Of a DNA stretch of 20,090 nt, positions 1 through 10,400 are shown one piece after another. This DNA is from Prasinococcaceae sp. CCMP 1430 (lineage: Eukaryota; Prasinodermophyta; Palmophyllophyceae; Prasinococcales; Prasinococcaceae): NCBI GenBank assembly GCA_013416795.1, contig RQSC01000014.1, forward strand, positions 57,920 through 78,009. The letters are read 5' to 3'. The translations under genes and the position numbers were made by a program. The notes beneath the pieces were generated by a model. The model was given only the letters and a program-made list of their open reading frames with translations, was not told the DNA's origin and searched no databases. Numbering within the stretch: the stretch's first letter is position 1; each line of letters starts with the position of its first letter.

Positions 1-1
1 C

Positions 2-2426
2 GGGGGCGGCGCCGCGCCCGCGTGGCTGTTCGACGCCCGCGCCGATGCCCTCGCGGTACCCCCCCCCGAGGACGGCGCCGCAGCCGCGCGCGAGCGTGCC
101 TCCGGCCTTGGTGAGGACGCACGAATGACCAGCGGCGACTTCGTGGACGCCGCGGGGGACTTCCTCAACAGCTTGGACACCAGCGCCGACCCAGGCGCGA
201 AGCCGCTTTCCGCGGAGGCGCCCCCGCCAACGGTGCAGGACGCGGAGAGGGACGCCGCAGGCGCAGATCCTGAGGAGGGCGCCGCAGAGGCGACGGAAGC
301 GGCGAATCCTCCGAGCGCAGCCGACCTCGCGTCCATCCGCGCGTCCACAGCCCCGCGCCGCGGCCCGCGCCACGCGGCGTCGCGCTTCCGTGGGGTGACG
401 TACTACCGGAAGACCGACCGCTGGGACGCGCACATCTGGCACGGTGGCAAACAGGTGTACCTCGGCGGGTGGGCAGACGAGAAGGAGGCGGCCGCCGCGT
501 ACGATCAGGCATGTCTAAAGTTCCGTGGCACCGCCGCCGAGCTCAACTTCGACGCGGGGAACTATCGGCAGACGCTGGAGACCGGCTCAAAGCTAAGCGA
601 GGACGACTTCGTGAAGGCCTTGCGCCGGCGCTCCCAGGGCTTCTCGCGCGGGCAGAGCCGCTTCCGCGGCATCACGCGCCACAAGTGCGGCCGCTGGGAG
701 GTGCGCATGGGGCAGTTCATGGGCAAGAAGTACAAGTACATCGGCCTGTACGACACGCAGGAGGAGGCGGCCAAGGCGTACGACAGCGCGGCCGTAAAGT
801 GGGCGGGGCCGAGGGCGGTGACGAACTTCCCGGCGCACGAGTACGGGGACGAGCTGCGGCAGTGGTCCTCGGGACCCGACCGCTCCGCGGCCTCTGAGGC
901 GGCTGTCAAAAAGGTGTGTGCACAGGTAGACAGCTCGTTACCGACGGCGCGCCCGCTCGTGCGCGCGTCGCGTGCGCAGCCGTTGCGTCGACGCGCGCAC
1001 TGCTAACACCCCCGAGCGCTCAGGCGAGCGCGGCGAAGCAGGCCCGGCGAAAGGCCAAGGCCTCTACCCTACAGCAGGCGGCAATGCACCAGCCGCAGCA
1101 ACAGCACTCGCACGATGCAACGGCGCAGCTGAGCGACTTTTCCTTCTGCACGAGCCCGGCGGAGACATATCTCAGCACGGTGAGCCGCCGCTCGTGCGCG
1201 TAGGCGCGCGGGCGCGGCCGGCCAGCCACTGCTCGCTCTTCGATCTTGGTCGCCGGGTCGAGTCAATGCGCGCCGCTGACGCCACCGCACGCCACCACCG
1301 GCACTCGCACGCACGCCCGCCCCACCCGCCGCTTCACTCGCTCCCTTGCAACGCACCATGCTCACAGCCCACCTCAAGGCAATACACAGGCCGGTGGGCG
1401 GGAGCGCACGCCATCCCGCCCGCCACACCGGAGGCTCGCCCGGCGATGCAGCAGCGTCCGTGCGTCAGCGTCGAGCTGCAGCACGCGCACGCCCCCTCCG
1501 TGTGGGGGAAACCTTTGGTTGGTCACGTTGTCAGCCCTCCGCCATCTGCGCGCGCGGCGCCATTGCGCCCGTCGGTCGCTCAACCACATCTCGCGAGCTC
1601 GCCGCTCTCGCATTCGAGCGAGCACCTGCGCTCAGAGACGAGCTCCGCCGTCGCCACGCGCATCAGCAGGCTCTTCGAGCGGGGCGTTGCATTCGGTCTG
1701 GCGCAAGGCAGTGGGGCGCTCAACAGCACTCATACGAGAGCTGGTGGCATCGGAGATACGTCCCCGCTGCCGCGCGACATTCAGACAACGCAGCGCGGAC
1801 ATGCGCCACCGCCGATCGACGCCCCCACCGCGTCGCTTCCTCCCCTGGACCTGAACGCGCGCGGTTTCAGCTGGAAGGATTTCCCAATCATGCCGCTCTC
1901 CCCAGGTGCGCTCTCCAAGGGCGCGCATACCCCGGTGCCACTTTTACGCATGGACTCCCTCGGCTCGCTGCTGGATTCACACACGAGCGAGGGCGAGGCA
2001 GCACTGACAGCAATGCTGTTGGCATCACCAACTCTGGCATCGCCCAGGCTGTATGACGCCATGCAAGGCGACTCGCTCGATCGTGGCCACGCACAGCTCG
2101 GCCTGGCACGCGACGAGACGGACGCGCGCACGCCGTTGCACGCAGCCTCGCCCCAAGCCTTGGAGGCTCCAGCGGTCGGTCGTAACAAGCGGCGTGCAGT
2201 CGAGGCGTCGCTCGCGTCCCTGGAGGCGCTCGACGGAAGGGCGGCTCGCGCGCCCAGACTGGGAGAGTGCGGGGGGCTGGGGAGGGGGTGCCAGCAGCAG
2301 GCGGCTGAAGCCCGAAGAGGGCGCACGCCTGCGCCCCCAGAGGACGCTCCCCGTACGCCCTGCGCCGCAAATGCGCCGGTGAGCGCCAGCGCTGCCAGGG
2401 CAATGCGGCCAGCGGCGGGCGGATGA
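2..2426 (+). CDS. Double-AP2-domain transcription factor (three exons, 5' end probably beyond the window)
   Basis: Probable sequence-specific DNA-binding regulator of the plant AP2 (APETALA2/AINTEGUMENTA-like) type, acting in the nucleus. Two AP2 domains are seen. Counting from the first in-window ATG (125), the first is at about residues 88-147 (SRFRGVTYYRK, QVYLGGW, AAYD) and the second at about 178-240 (SRFRGITRHKCGRWEVR, YIGLYDTQEEAAKAYD). They are joined by a linker ending LRRRSQGFSRG, typical of plant double-AP2 proteins. The frame is open back to base 2 and the ATG at 125 has a weak context, so the true start may lie upstream. Inferred exons are to 913, 1024-1179 and 1368-2426; all junctions are phase 0, giving 667 residues from 125. 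The long C-terminal exon is disordered, rich in Ser, Ala and Pro, with a conserved-looking patch FSWKDFPIMPLSPG. AP2 domains are certain; exon structure is inferred; target genes are unknown. Confidence 0.8.
914..1023 (+). other. Intron 1 of the AP2 gene (110 bases)
   Basis: Donor AAG|GTGTGT at 914. A CTAAC branch-point-like motif lies at 1003-1007 and the acceptor CTCAG ends at 1023. It is phase 0 on both sides. Reading through it would end the protein at 1006, just before the acceptor; splicing continues into a frame rich in Lys, Arg and Gln. Confidence 0.7.
1180..1367 (+). other. Intron 2 of the AP2 gene (188 bases)
   Basis: Donor ACG|GTGAGC at 1180. CTGAC lies at 1276-1280 and the first AG after it is the acceptor CACAG ending at 1367. 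Phase 0 on both sides. It joins the middle exon to the long C-terminal frame that stops at 2426; read-through would stop at 1203. Confidence 0.65.
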
Positions 2427-2777
2427 GTCGAGCACGGGACCCGCTTCCGGTGTGTGCACATGTGCGCGCACATGCTAGAGGCGGGGACCGCAGAGATCAA
2501 GGGAGATGGCCCGGAAGATGCGGAGCGATCACATCGAGATGCTAGTGTGGCGAGGTGAGGTGTCGTGCAGCACACTTCACGCAACATATTTAAGTTTTTT
2601 ATATTTGTATGCGCAGGGTGGCCAGCCAGCTATGCAGCCGCAGCCAGCCTGCGCGGGAGTGCGGCAAAGGCCGAGCGTGGAGACTTCGGGCACGAGCGCG
2701 CAAATAGAAAGGTCGCTGGCGACACTCTAGCGAGAGGAAGGGGGGGGGCGAAGGATTCGGCGTCAGCGACCTCGTCG

Positions 2778-2817
<40 letters not shown>

Positions 2818-2867
2818 ATACAGGGACGTTGAAAGTGGTAGAGCACGGAGGGCAGCGGCTCGCCTCG
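2427..2867. other. Convergent intergenic region with a 38-base G run
   Basis: This holds the 3' flanks of the AP2 gene (from the left) and the TspO-like gene (from the right). An AT-rich patch at 2583-2611 (ATATTTAAG, TTTTTTATATTTG) is the best candidate for AP2 3'-end formation; no TGTAA is seen here. A G run of 9 lies at 2740-2748 and an uninterrupted run of 38 G at 2779-2816. Small reading frames through it are poly-Gly or poly-Pro artefacts. No gene is seen. Confidence 0.7.
2779..2816 (+). repeat. Poly-G homopolymer tract (38 G)
   Basis: Thirty-eight consecutive G residues on the + strand lie 52 bases beyond the stop codon of the TspO-like gene, on which strand they would read as C. Such tracts can form G-quadruplexes and are length-unstable, so the exact length in the assembly is unreliable. 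Confidence 0.95.
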
Positions 2868-3958
2868 TCACATGGCCGACGCGTCGAACTGCGCGAGAGG
2901 AGGCCCAGCGCGCGCATAGGCGCAGCCGCGCGCCGTGCGGAAGGCCAGGCCGACGATGGCCACGGCCACAAGACAAATCCCTGCCACGCATGTCAACCAC
3001 ACGGCCATGTAGCTCGAGCGGTTGTTTTCTGCGATGGCCGCGAGCGCCCAGATGGTGGTCGCTCCCCACGCCCCGTCCTTGTAGACCATGATCATCGCCA
3101 CGGCGCCGGCGGTGGCCACACCGGCGAGAACTGCGCCGACGCTCTGGAGCGTGCCCTCCGCCATACCAAACGACTTGAGCGCGATGCAAGTCTGCACGGA
3201 GCACGCCGCAACGAGCCACGCGCCGTTGATGGAGGTGGGCAGTGACAGGGTCAAGAACGAGAGCTTGCTGAAGCCATCCTTTAGCGTGGCGCGTGCGCCG
3301 GCCAGCTGTACGCCCGTATACGAAGCGAACACGACCGCGGCGAAAATGAGGGCCAGGCAGATACCGAAGCGCTCCTGGTTAGGTTTCGCGCGAGCGCGAG
3401 CGAGTGGGCGGTTGCGCGCGTCAGCGCGTTGACGTCATGGGCTACAGGGTAGCGAGGGGCGCATTCGCGCGCGCGCGCAAAAAAGAGGCGCGAGCTGGGA
3501 GCGGGGGCAGGGGCGCCGCCTCTACCGCCTGTCGGCCCCCACCCCTGCCCTATGAGTGAACACACACTGTGCGGTCAGCGGCGCCTCACCTTGGCGAAGC
3601 CAATCTGCCAGAAGCACTGGCTGGCCCACACGCCCTCGATCCAAAGGCCTGCGTGCACCGCTTTCTCCTTCTCCAGCGAAGCCGAGCCGTAGTTGATGGG
3701 CAGCAACGCATAGGCGGCGCCGGCGCCTTGCAGCAGGAAGATGATGCCCCAGATGGAGAAGGCCCACCCGGCGGGCGTAATGGGCACGGGCCACTCCGCG
3801 CTCACCTCGGCGTTCGTCTTGCCGAACCACCCCAGGTTCGAGCCCACGTTGACAGCGATGAGCCCAGCGTACGCGAGGACGTGCACAACGCGCAGCGCGA
3901 GCGACACGCGCACGACGCCAGGTGCCGCCGCGAGCTGCGAGTACGCAGCGGGCGCCAT
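2868..3958 (-). CDS. TspO/MBR-like multi-spanning membrane protein (two exons)
   Basis: Predicted integral membrane protein of about 291 residues, resembling the larger group of proteins annotated as tryptophan-rich sensory proteins rather than the short five-helix TspO. Exons are 3958-3590 and 3374-2868, joined in phase 0 (IGFAK|ERFGIC). About eight hydrophobic segments are seen, including residues about 17-41, 56-86 (TPAGWAFSIWGIIFLLQG, the family-like signature), 102-121 and 124-146. The second half has SINGAWLVAA and TTIWALAAIAE, which match my recollection of the bacterial group. The start is the first ATG of the frame (3958, context GCCATGG), just upstream of the first hydrophobic segment. 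TspO proteins bind tetrapyrroles and other ligands; function here is not established and no ligand site can be read. It is divergent from KATNIP and convergent with the AP2 gene. A different small transporter family is possible. Confidence 0.62.
3375..3589 (-). other. Intron of the TspO-like gene (215 bases)
   Basis: On the minus strand the donor is AAG|GTGAGG (intron begins 3589) and the acceptor CAG ends at 3375. CTGAC lies at 3424-3420 and the first AG after it is the acceptor. Phase 0. Splicing joins two membrane-protein exons into one continuous hydrophobic segment series. Confidence 0.75.
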
Positions 3959-4489
3959 GGCGCGCGTGGCCGCGTCGCGCGTCGCGTGAGGCGCGGGCGG
4001 GTCGGGAGGAATGCTCCGCGAGCGCCCCCCTCGCGTCTCGCGCGCGGTGTGGCGCCGCACCCCCAAGCTCTGCGCCTTCCCACGCCTATCCACACTCAGC
4101 GGGCGCCGCGCGGGCGCTGCGCCGCAACAGCCGGCCGGGCGCAGTAGCTTTGATGGAAAAACTTTCTGTGTATAGGGTAAATGTCGATCAGGGTTTGATT
4201 TTTGATGGTATTTTCGATGTTTTTTACGTTGGAGAAGATCCGTTGACGGTGGTGGGGTTGGGGTTGGCCCCCCAGAGCGCGCGCACGCAGGTCAACGTGG
4301 GTATGTGCGCCACACACCGCGCGGGCGCGCGCGCGCGGGCGCCTGCTGCGTGGCGCCTCGGCTTAGCCGGCGGGGAGGAGATGGCCGCAGGTGCGTCGCG
4401 CGGTGGCACCGCGGAGCGGAGCCTCGCGAGAGAGGGGCGATGGGAGGAGAGCTGCAACGTACGCACAGAGCGCCGGCCGCGCGTTTTGA
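3959..4489. promoter_or_regulatory. Divergent promoter region between the TspO-like gene and KATNIP, with an AT-rich island
   Basis: No certain gene lies between the two divergent start codons. An AT-rich island at about 4150-4250 stands out sharply from its GC-rich flanks. It carries TAGGGTAA at 4173-4180, AGGGTTTGA at 4190-4198 and TTTTTGATGG at 4199-4208. The AGGGTTT core resembles the plant telo-box (AAACCCTA on the other strand). GGGGTTGGGGTTGG follows at 4254-4267. The island could be the shared core promoter. It also keeps an open + frame that may be a 5' exon of KATNIP (see findings). Confidence 0.45.
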
Positions 4490-7400
4490 ATGCCGATGCG
4501 AACGCAAGCGTCCGCGGCGCGCACTGTGACTGACGCCACGGCGGCGGGCGCGCTGGCGCCCCGCGGGCTCCCCCGGCGCACACGCGGTGGCGTGCGCGCA
4601 GTCTCGGGCGCACACAGGCGCCGACAGTGGCAGAGGGACGGCGCGGGCATTGGCGGGGATGCGGCGGCGGGCGAGGACTATCCGCTGCGTGAGCTCGGGC
4701 GTGAATTGCACGCCGCCGACGCGCGCCTCGCCCACGTGTACGACGATGAAGCGCCGCTCCGGGAGCGAGCTGCGCTGCGCGGGTGCTCGCGGGGCGGCGG
4801 CGGAGGTGGCGGTGGTAGCGCGAGGGCTAGAAACGGCGCGGTGCTCCAGGGCGGCGGCTATGCGGGACAGGGCGAGCGCTCGCTATCTGCTGGCGGTGCC
4901 CACCAGTCGAGGCTCCAGCAGCCAACGCGGATCGGCGGCAAGAAGGCGCTCACGGCCGAGGAGCTGGCGCACCGCGAGGCGGGCTTCAACACCATGCTGA
5001 GCGGTGCCAACGAGGAACGTGTGAACGATCACCTGCGTCGCCTCAAACAGCGCATGGTCACGAGCGCGGGCACGCGGAAACGCGCGGCGAGTGCGCCGCG
5101 TAGGAGGAACTGGGATGCGCCGCGGCAGTCGGTCGAGCTGGCGTCCGACACGAGAAAGGCGCCAAGGGGCCCGCCGCCCCCTGTTCCGCTTGTCGAGCTG
5201 GCTCGACGACCGGGGCAGCACCCAGTCTCCAAGCCGCGCAAGCGCTGGGACGAGACACCGCAGACGGCTCACCCCCCGCTCGCGCAGCGACCCGGATCGG
5301 TGCTTCCGAGCCGCGAGCAGGTGCTCTCGCGAGCCGAGGCCGAACCCGAGCACGAGATCGAGCACGGACATGAAAACGGGACGGGCCCAGAGTCCGAATC
5401 CAGTCCAGCTTCGCATTCCGTCGGCGAAGACAGCCACGATGACCTGCCCATGATGGCCTCGGCCGTTTTCAATGATGACCTGCCCGAGGCGCCGCGAGCA
5501 AACGATGGCGGGCTCGAAAGTGATGCAGAGGAGCCGGCCATCGCACCAGAAAGGATCAGCGAGGAAGACATAAGCTTGCTGAGAGCGTCCATTACAGACC
5601 TTCAGACTGTCGGCGCACTGCCGGACGAGCCCATCGAGGAGGTGGTGGAAGATATTGGCGGTGGACTCGAGGACGCCGGCGTCGCGGCCGCGCCGGCGCC
5701 TTTGAGCGCGCTTGACGATGACATACCCGAGGAGGTCGACGAAGGCTTCGTCAAGGACGACGATTCGAACGACATCGATGAGGCGTTTGAACGAGCTGGG
5801 AGCGGCGACCACGTCCAAGAACCGAGGATGATGTCGGCATCAAGGGTTGGGTCAGGGCGCCCGACGCTGTCGGGCACGCCGGCGAGGTCAACGCGCGTGC
5901 TCTCCGCCGCGCGAAAGAGGCCAGCATCGTCGCAGCCGCGAACGAAGACCCCGCAGGACGTGTCATCGCTGCGCGCTGCTCTCGCTCGCGAGAATCGTGC
6001 AGCATCTGCTTCGAGAGCGACGGGTCGCGTCACGCGGGCTGCTCCCGCATCACGTGAGAGTGTGCGCTCACAGACAGCGACGGCCAGCATCAAGCAGCGG
6101 GGGCAGCAGCAGCATCGTGGCGGTGGCGAGAGCGTGTCGCACGAGGAGAAGATAGCGTCTGTGTACTCGCCCCTCTCTGCGGGCGCGCGCGGTCTGGAGA
6201 AGTCGCCCGAGACGCGGAAGGAACACCGCATGCCCACCGCGCCTGCACCGAGCGTCGCGAAGCCCAGAGTGCACATCCCTAGGCTCAATCCGAAGCCAGC
6301 TGCCTCATCTCCGCCGGCAGGCGCGCCTGGCGCGCTCGCCACGCCGAGGGGTGACGCTCTCGTTTCGGCTCTGCAAGACAGGGTGCACAAGCTCGAACCC
6401 TCAAGGCAGCGCACGCTCTTCAAGCTGCTCGAGAAGCTTGACCGTGTCAACGAGGCTGGGATGGATGTTTCAGCAATCTTTGAGAGCGCATTGCAAGAGA
6501 AGGATCTCATGGTAGTCAGCAAGGCCGCCACACAGGCACCGCCAAAAGAGCATACGCCAGCTTTCGTTGGCGCCAGTGACGCGGGCGCAAGGGTGGCTCC
6601 AGCGAAATCGCTGATTGATGAGCGCGCTCTGAGTTCGGCGGAGGCGTCGGGTCCCCAGCGATCGGCTAAAAAGATCTTCCGCATCGAGGTGGCGTCGACG
6701 TGGGGCGGTGGGCGAGCTGTTGGACTTACGGCGATTGAAGTTTTCGACGCCGCCGGCAAGGCTCTCCGAACGCGCGTCTTCGCTGGAGGGGTGAAAGCCG
6801 TGATGGTGCCACAGCTGAGCAATGGGCACTGTCGCACCACTGCTGCCGCGCACATGTGGCTTGGAACCCTGGGTCCACCAACTTCGGCAAAGTCAGGGTT
6901 CCGCAAGCGAATGGAGATTAAAGTGATCGTGGATGTGGGCGAAAGCAGACATGCCACCCGCATGCGGCTGTGGAACTACAATCGCAGCGTGGCCGATACC
7001 GCCAAGGGCATCAAAGACGTGCGTGTCGTCGACCAGGACGACGACTGCCGCGTCGTATTCCAAGGGACAGTTCAGAAGGGCTGTGGCAATGCGCAATTCG
7101 ACTACGCGACCGAATTTCGGCTGGATGGTGCCCCGTCACCGAGTTCTATCAGCGTGGAAGCGCTGGTAGACCCACCCACGAGAGCCAAAGCCACTCCCAC
7201 GGCAAGCATTAAACGCGCCGCCTCGGCGGGCCCAGCTGGCAAGTCAGCGCGGGCAGCCACGCATGACAGCCCGAGCGCGAAGGAGAACGTCAAGCAGGAC
7301 GTCAAGCTGGCTATGCGCAAGTCAGCCAAACGGGTTGGGGCCACTCGGGCTGCCTCTGCGAGCGCCGCAAGCAAGTCCGCCAAGTCGACGACGTCCCGCG

Positions 7401-10400
7401 ATGCCGCTGACGGGCACGACGTCAAGCAGGCCATGCGCAAATCCGCCGAACGTGTGGCGGCGGTTCGAGCTACCTCGGCGGGGGGTGGCAGCCAGCATTC
7501 TCGGATTGGATTAAGCGAGAGCGTCGACGGCAATCGAGCGACGCGCAAGCTCTACCAAGGCGCGGGTGCATCACCGAGCTCCCCTCCGAAGCAGTCAGTG
7601 ACGCGAACGTCGTCCCAGAGTGCCGAAGAAACAGCCACAGAAGCGCACAAGGCTACGGACGGCAAAATCAAGCGTCCACAGTCGAGGACCACATCTGGTG
7701 AGAGTGTTGGAAGCAAGCACGCGGGCGCGCGGGTGTCCACCGGGGGCGCGTCGGGGCGGCCTACGCTTGAAATGCGGCGCAGCGAGGCGGATGCCGCGCG
7801 CGAGCGCGCTGTGTCGGCGCGTCGGCGCGCTGAAGAGGCCAAACTGCGTGCCCGTGAGGAGGAGGATCGTGAGCGCAAGGCGCGGGTGCGAAAGATGAAT
7901 GCCGACGCCGAGAAGGCCAAACGCGCCGCCGCGACAGATGGTGTGGTGCCGTCGTGGCTGGGCGCAGTGCCGAAAACACATGCGAATGCAGCGACGCCGT
8001 CTCCCAAGGGCAAGGTGGTCACTGCGACTGAGACGTCCTCACCGAAGCGAAAGCCGAAGAGAGCTGTGTCCGCCGGGCGGCGAGCGACGTCGGCAGTGCG
8101 GGGGCCCGCACCACTGCAACCCGCCGACAAGCCTGCCCAGTCAAAGTCTAGGAGGAGTATGGGAGCCGTCGAAACACACGCCGCTGCAGGCACCCCGGCG
8201 TTGCAGGCTGCAGCTAGTGAAGGCCCCAAGAAGACCGAGGAGGTAGCAGTCTCAGTAGGCGGTGTTGAAGCCTCATCTGAAGAGCCCGCATCTGTATCAG
8301 TGAAGCCTCTCCGGCGTGAGGCCGACGCCCTCAACGCGTCCCTGGACTCCCTCCAGTACTTTGCAAGGACGCAGGCAGGCCGGCTTTCAGGTCGTGGCAA
8401 AGGGCAGTCAGCGGCGGATGTTGCGGCCGCTGTTGCGAGCGAGACAACTCCACCTGAGGTAGACGCACTCACGCTTCTAGTGTCTTCGCCCTCGAAGGAG
8501 CCCGAGGAGCTCCCGAGGCCACCGCAAGTGCCCTCATCGCTCGCTAGTGAGGTCTCCACGTTCGGCGTAGACGGCGATCCGCCGCCGCTCGCCCATGCGT
8601 CATCCGCGAGGCGCCCGGAGTTGTCAAAGTGGCCGCTGCCGAAGAACGACCAGCCCGACGAAGCCTCGGCGATGGGGGCGACGATTGCTGAGGCTGACAA
8701 CGCTCAGATGGAGCAACCGCAGAGAGCCGCGAGCACCGACGCCACCCCAGCCGAGCCCACCATTTCTGATGATGAAGTCGCGGAGGTCATGCGCGAATTC
8801 GACGATGACGGGCCTGCTGGCGCGCCGACGAACAGCAGCAAGCAGCCATCGCCGGCGAAGGTCGTACCTGCAGACGATGTCATGGCTGACAGTGAATTCG
8901 AGGAGGCAATACGCGAATTCGACATCGAAGAGCCTGGCGCGGTTGAGGAGCCCTCGGACTCGGCACTCGCAGCGATGGCGGCAGCCGCGTTTAGCGCAAG
9001 CGAATCCGACCCCGCGGCGGCTGAGGGCGCATCCACGGGGGGCGAAGCCGTCGCAGATGGAAATGCCGTTGTCATTCCCAGCGAACCTCGTGGTCAGACG
9101 CTTGAGCTGGTGATCCACAGCACGTGGGGTGACAGCCACTACGTGGGCCTCGCGGGCATCGAAATATTCGACGCGAGCGGTTCGCTGCTCGCCTTTGCCG
9201 ACAGCAAGGCGGCGGTCTCGGCGTCGCCCGCCGACATCAACGAGCTCGAGGAGTACTCAGACGATCCACGCACGCCGGAAAAGCTCCTCGACGGTACCAA
9301 TGCAACCAGTGACGACATGCACGTGTGGTTGGCGCCACATGTGCCAGGCGAGGCCAACCGTGTGACGATCACGTTCGACGCGCCCACGACACTTGGCTGC
9401 GTTCGCGTCTTCAACTACAACAAGAACCGCATCCATGCGGCGCGAGGTGCAAGGCATGTGGCGATGCTCCTCGATGGCGAGCTGATCTTTTGCGGCGAGC
9501 TCGAGAAGGCAAGTGGACTCGCTCTCGACGCGCTGGACCGCGCGACGTGCGTCCTTTTCACAGACTCGGAGGCAGCACTCGACGCAATCGAGCGACGCGA
9601 CGAGGAGACTACGTCTGTGCTGCGCGATCAGGCACAGGGTGAGGACATGGACACTCTCGAGGCCGCCGCTGAGTCTCTCGAGCTCGTCGAGAATGTGGCC
9701 CCGTCGGCGCCCGCGCGCGTTGGAGCCGACGGTAGGCCGATGACCTCGGCCTCGCGCGCGCCGCCGCCGCTCTCGTGGAAGTCAGGAGCCGAGCACGCGG
9801 CGGGAGCCGCCGCTAACACTGGCGATGAGGCAGCCACGGGTGCCGCCGAAGTGGTTGCGGTTCCCGTGGATCGATCCAACGGCGCTGCGGAGGACAACGA
9901 TGACGTGCTCGTTGGCTCTGTGCTGCGCTTCGAGTTGATGAGTACGTGGGGCGACAAGTACTACTGCGGCCTGACCGAGATTGAGCTGCTTGATCCGTCA
10001 GGCGAGTCGATCGAAGTGCCTAGCGACGCCGTGCGCTGCGTGCCCGCCGATCTCAACATCATCCCGGGCTACTCAGGCGACGACCGCACAGCAGACAAGT
10101 TGGTTGACGGGACGCGCGTGACAGAAGACGACCATCACATGTGGCTCGCGCTGTGGCAGTACAACGGTGCGACGGAGCACTTCGTGGAGATCAAATTGCC
10201 ACACCCGGCAGCAGTGGCCGCAGCGCGCGTGTGGAACTACAACAAGTCTACGGCGGACACGTATCGCGGCGTAAAGGAGGTGCGCGTGACGCTCGACGGC
10301 CAGAGTCTGGGCACGCATTGCGTTCGCAAGGCGCCGGGTACGAGCGCCTTCAACTTCGGCCAGACGCTGCGCTTCTATCCATCCGGCGCTGAACTGCAGC

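Noticed and set aside
972-2426. A separate 484-residue gene beginning at 972
   Set aside because: Its first part is Arg/Pro-rich intron-like sequence; the phase-matched splice sites at 1179/1368 make its 3' part the last exon of the AP2 gene.
2779-2816. Telomere or mobile-element tail
   Set aside because: It is a pure G run, not TTTAGGG repeats, with no target-site duplication or element coding sequence around it.
3375-3384. CTAAC directly next to the acceptor of the TspO-like intron as an ultra-short branch-point arrangement
   Set aside because: A CTGAC at 3424-3420, about 45 bases upstream and with no AG in between, fits the other introns; the adjacent CTAAC is more likely coincidental.
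5602-8700. Long minus-strand open frames inside KATNIP (453 and 382 codons)
   Set aside because: They lie exactly antisense to the KATNIP coding frame, have Ser/Ala low-complexity composition and no domain; GC-rich coding DNA commonly leaves the antisense frame open.
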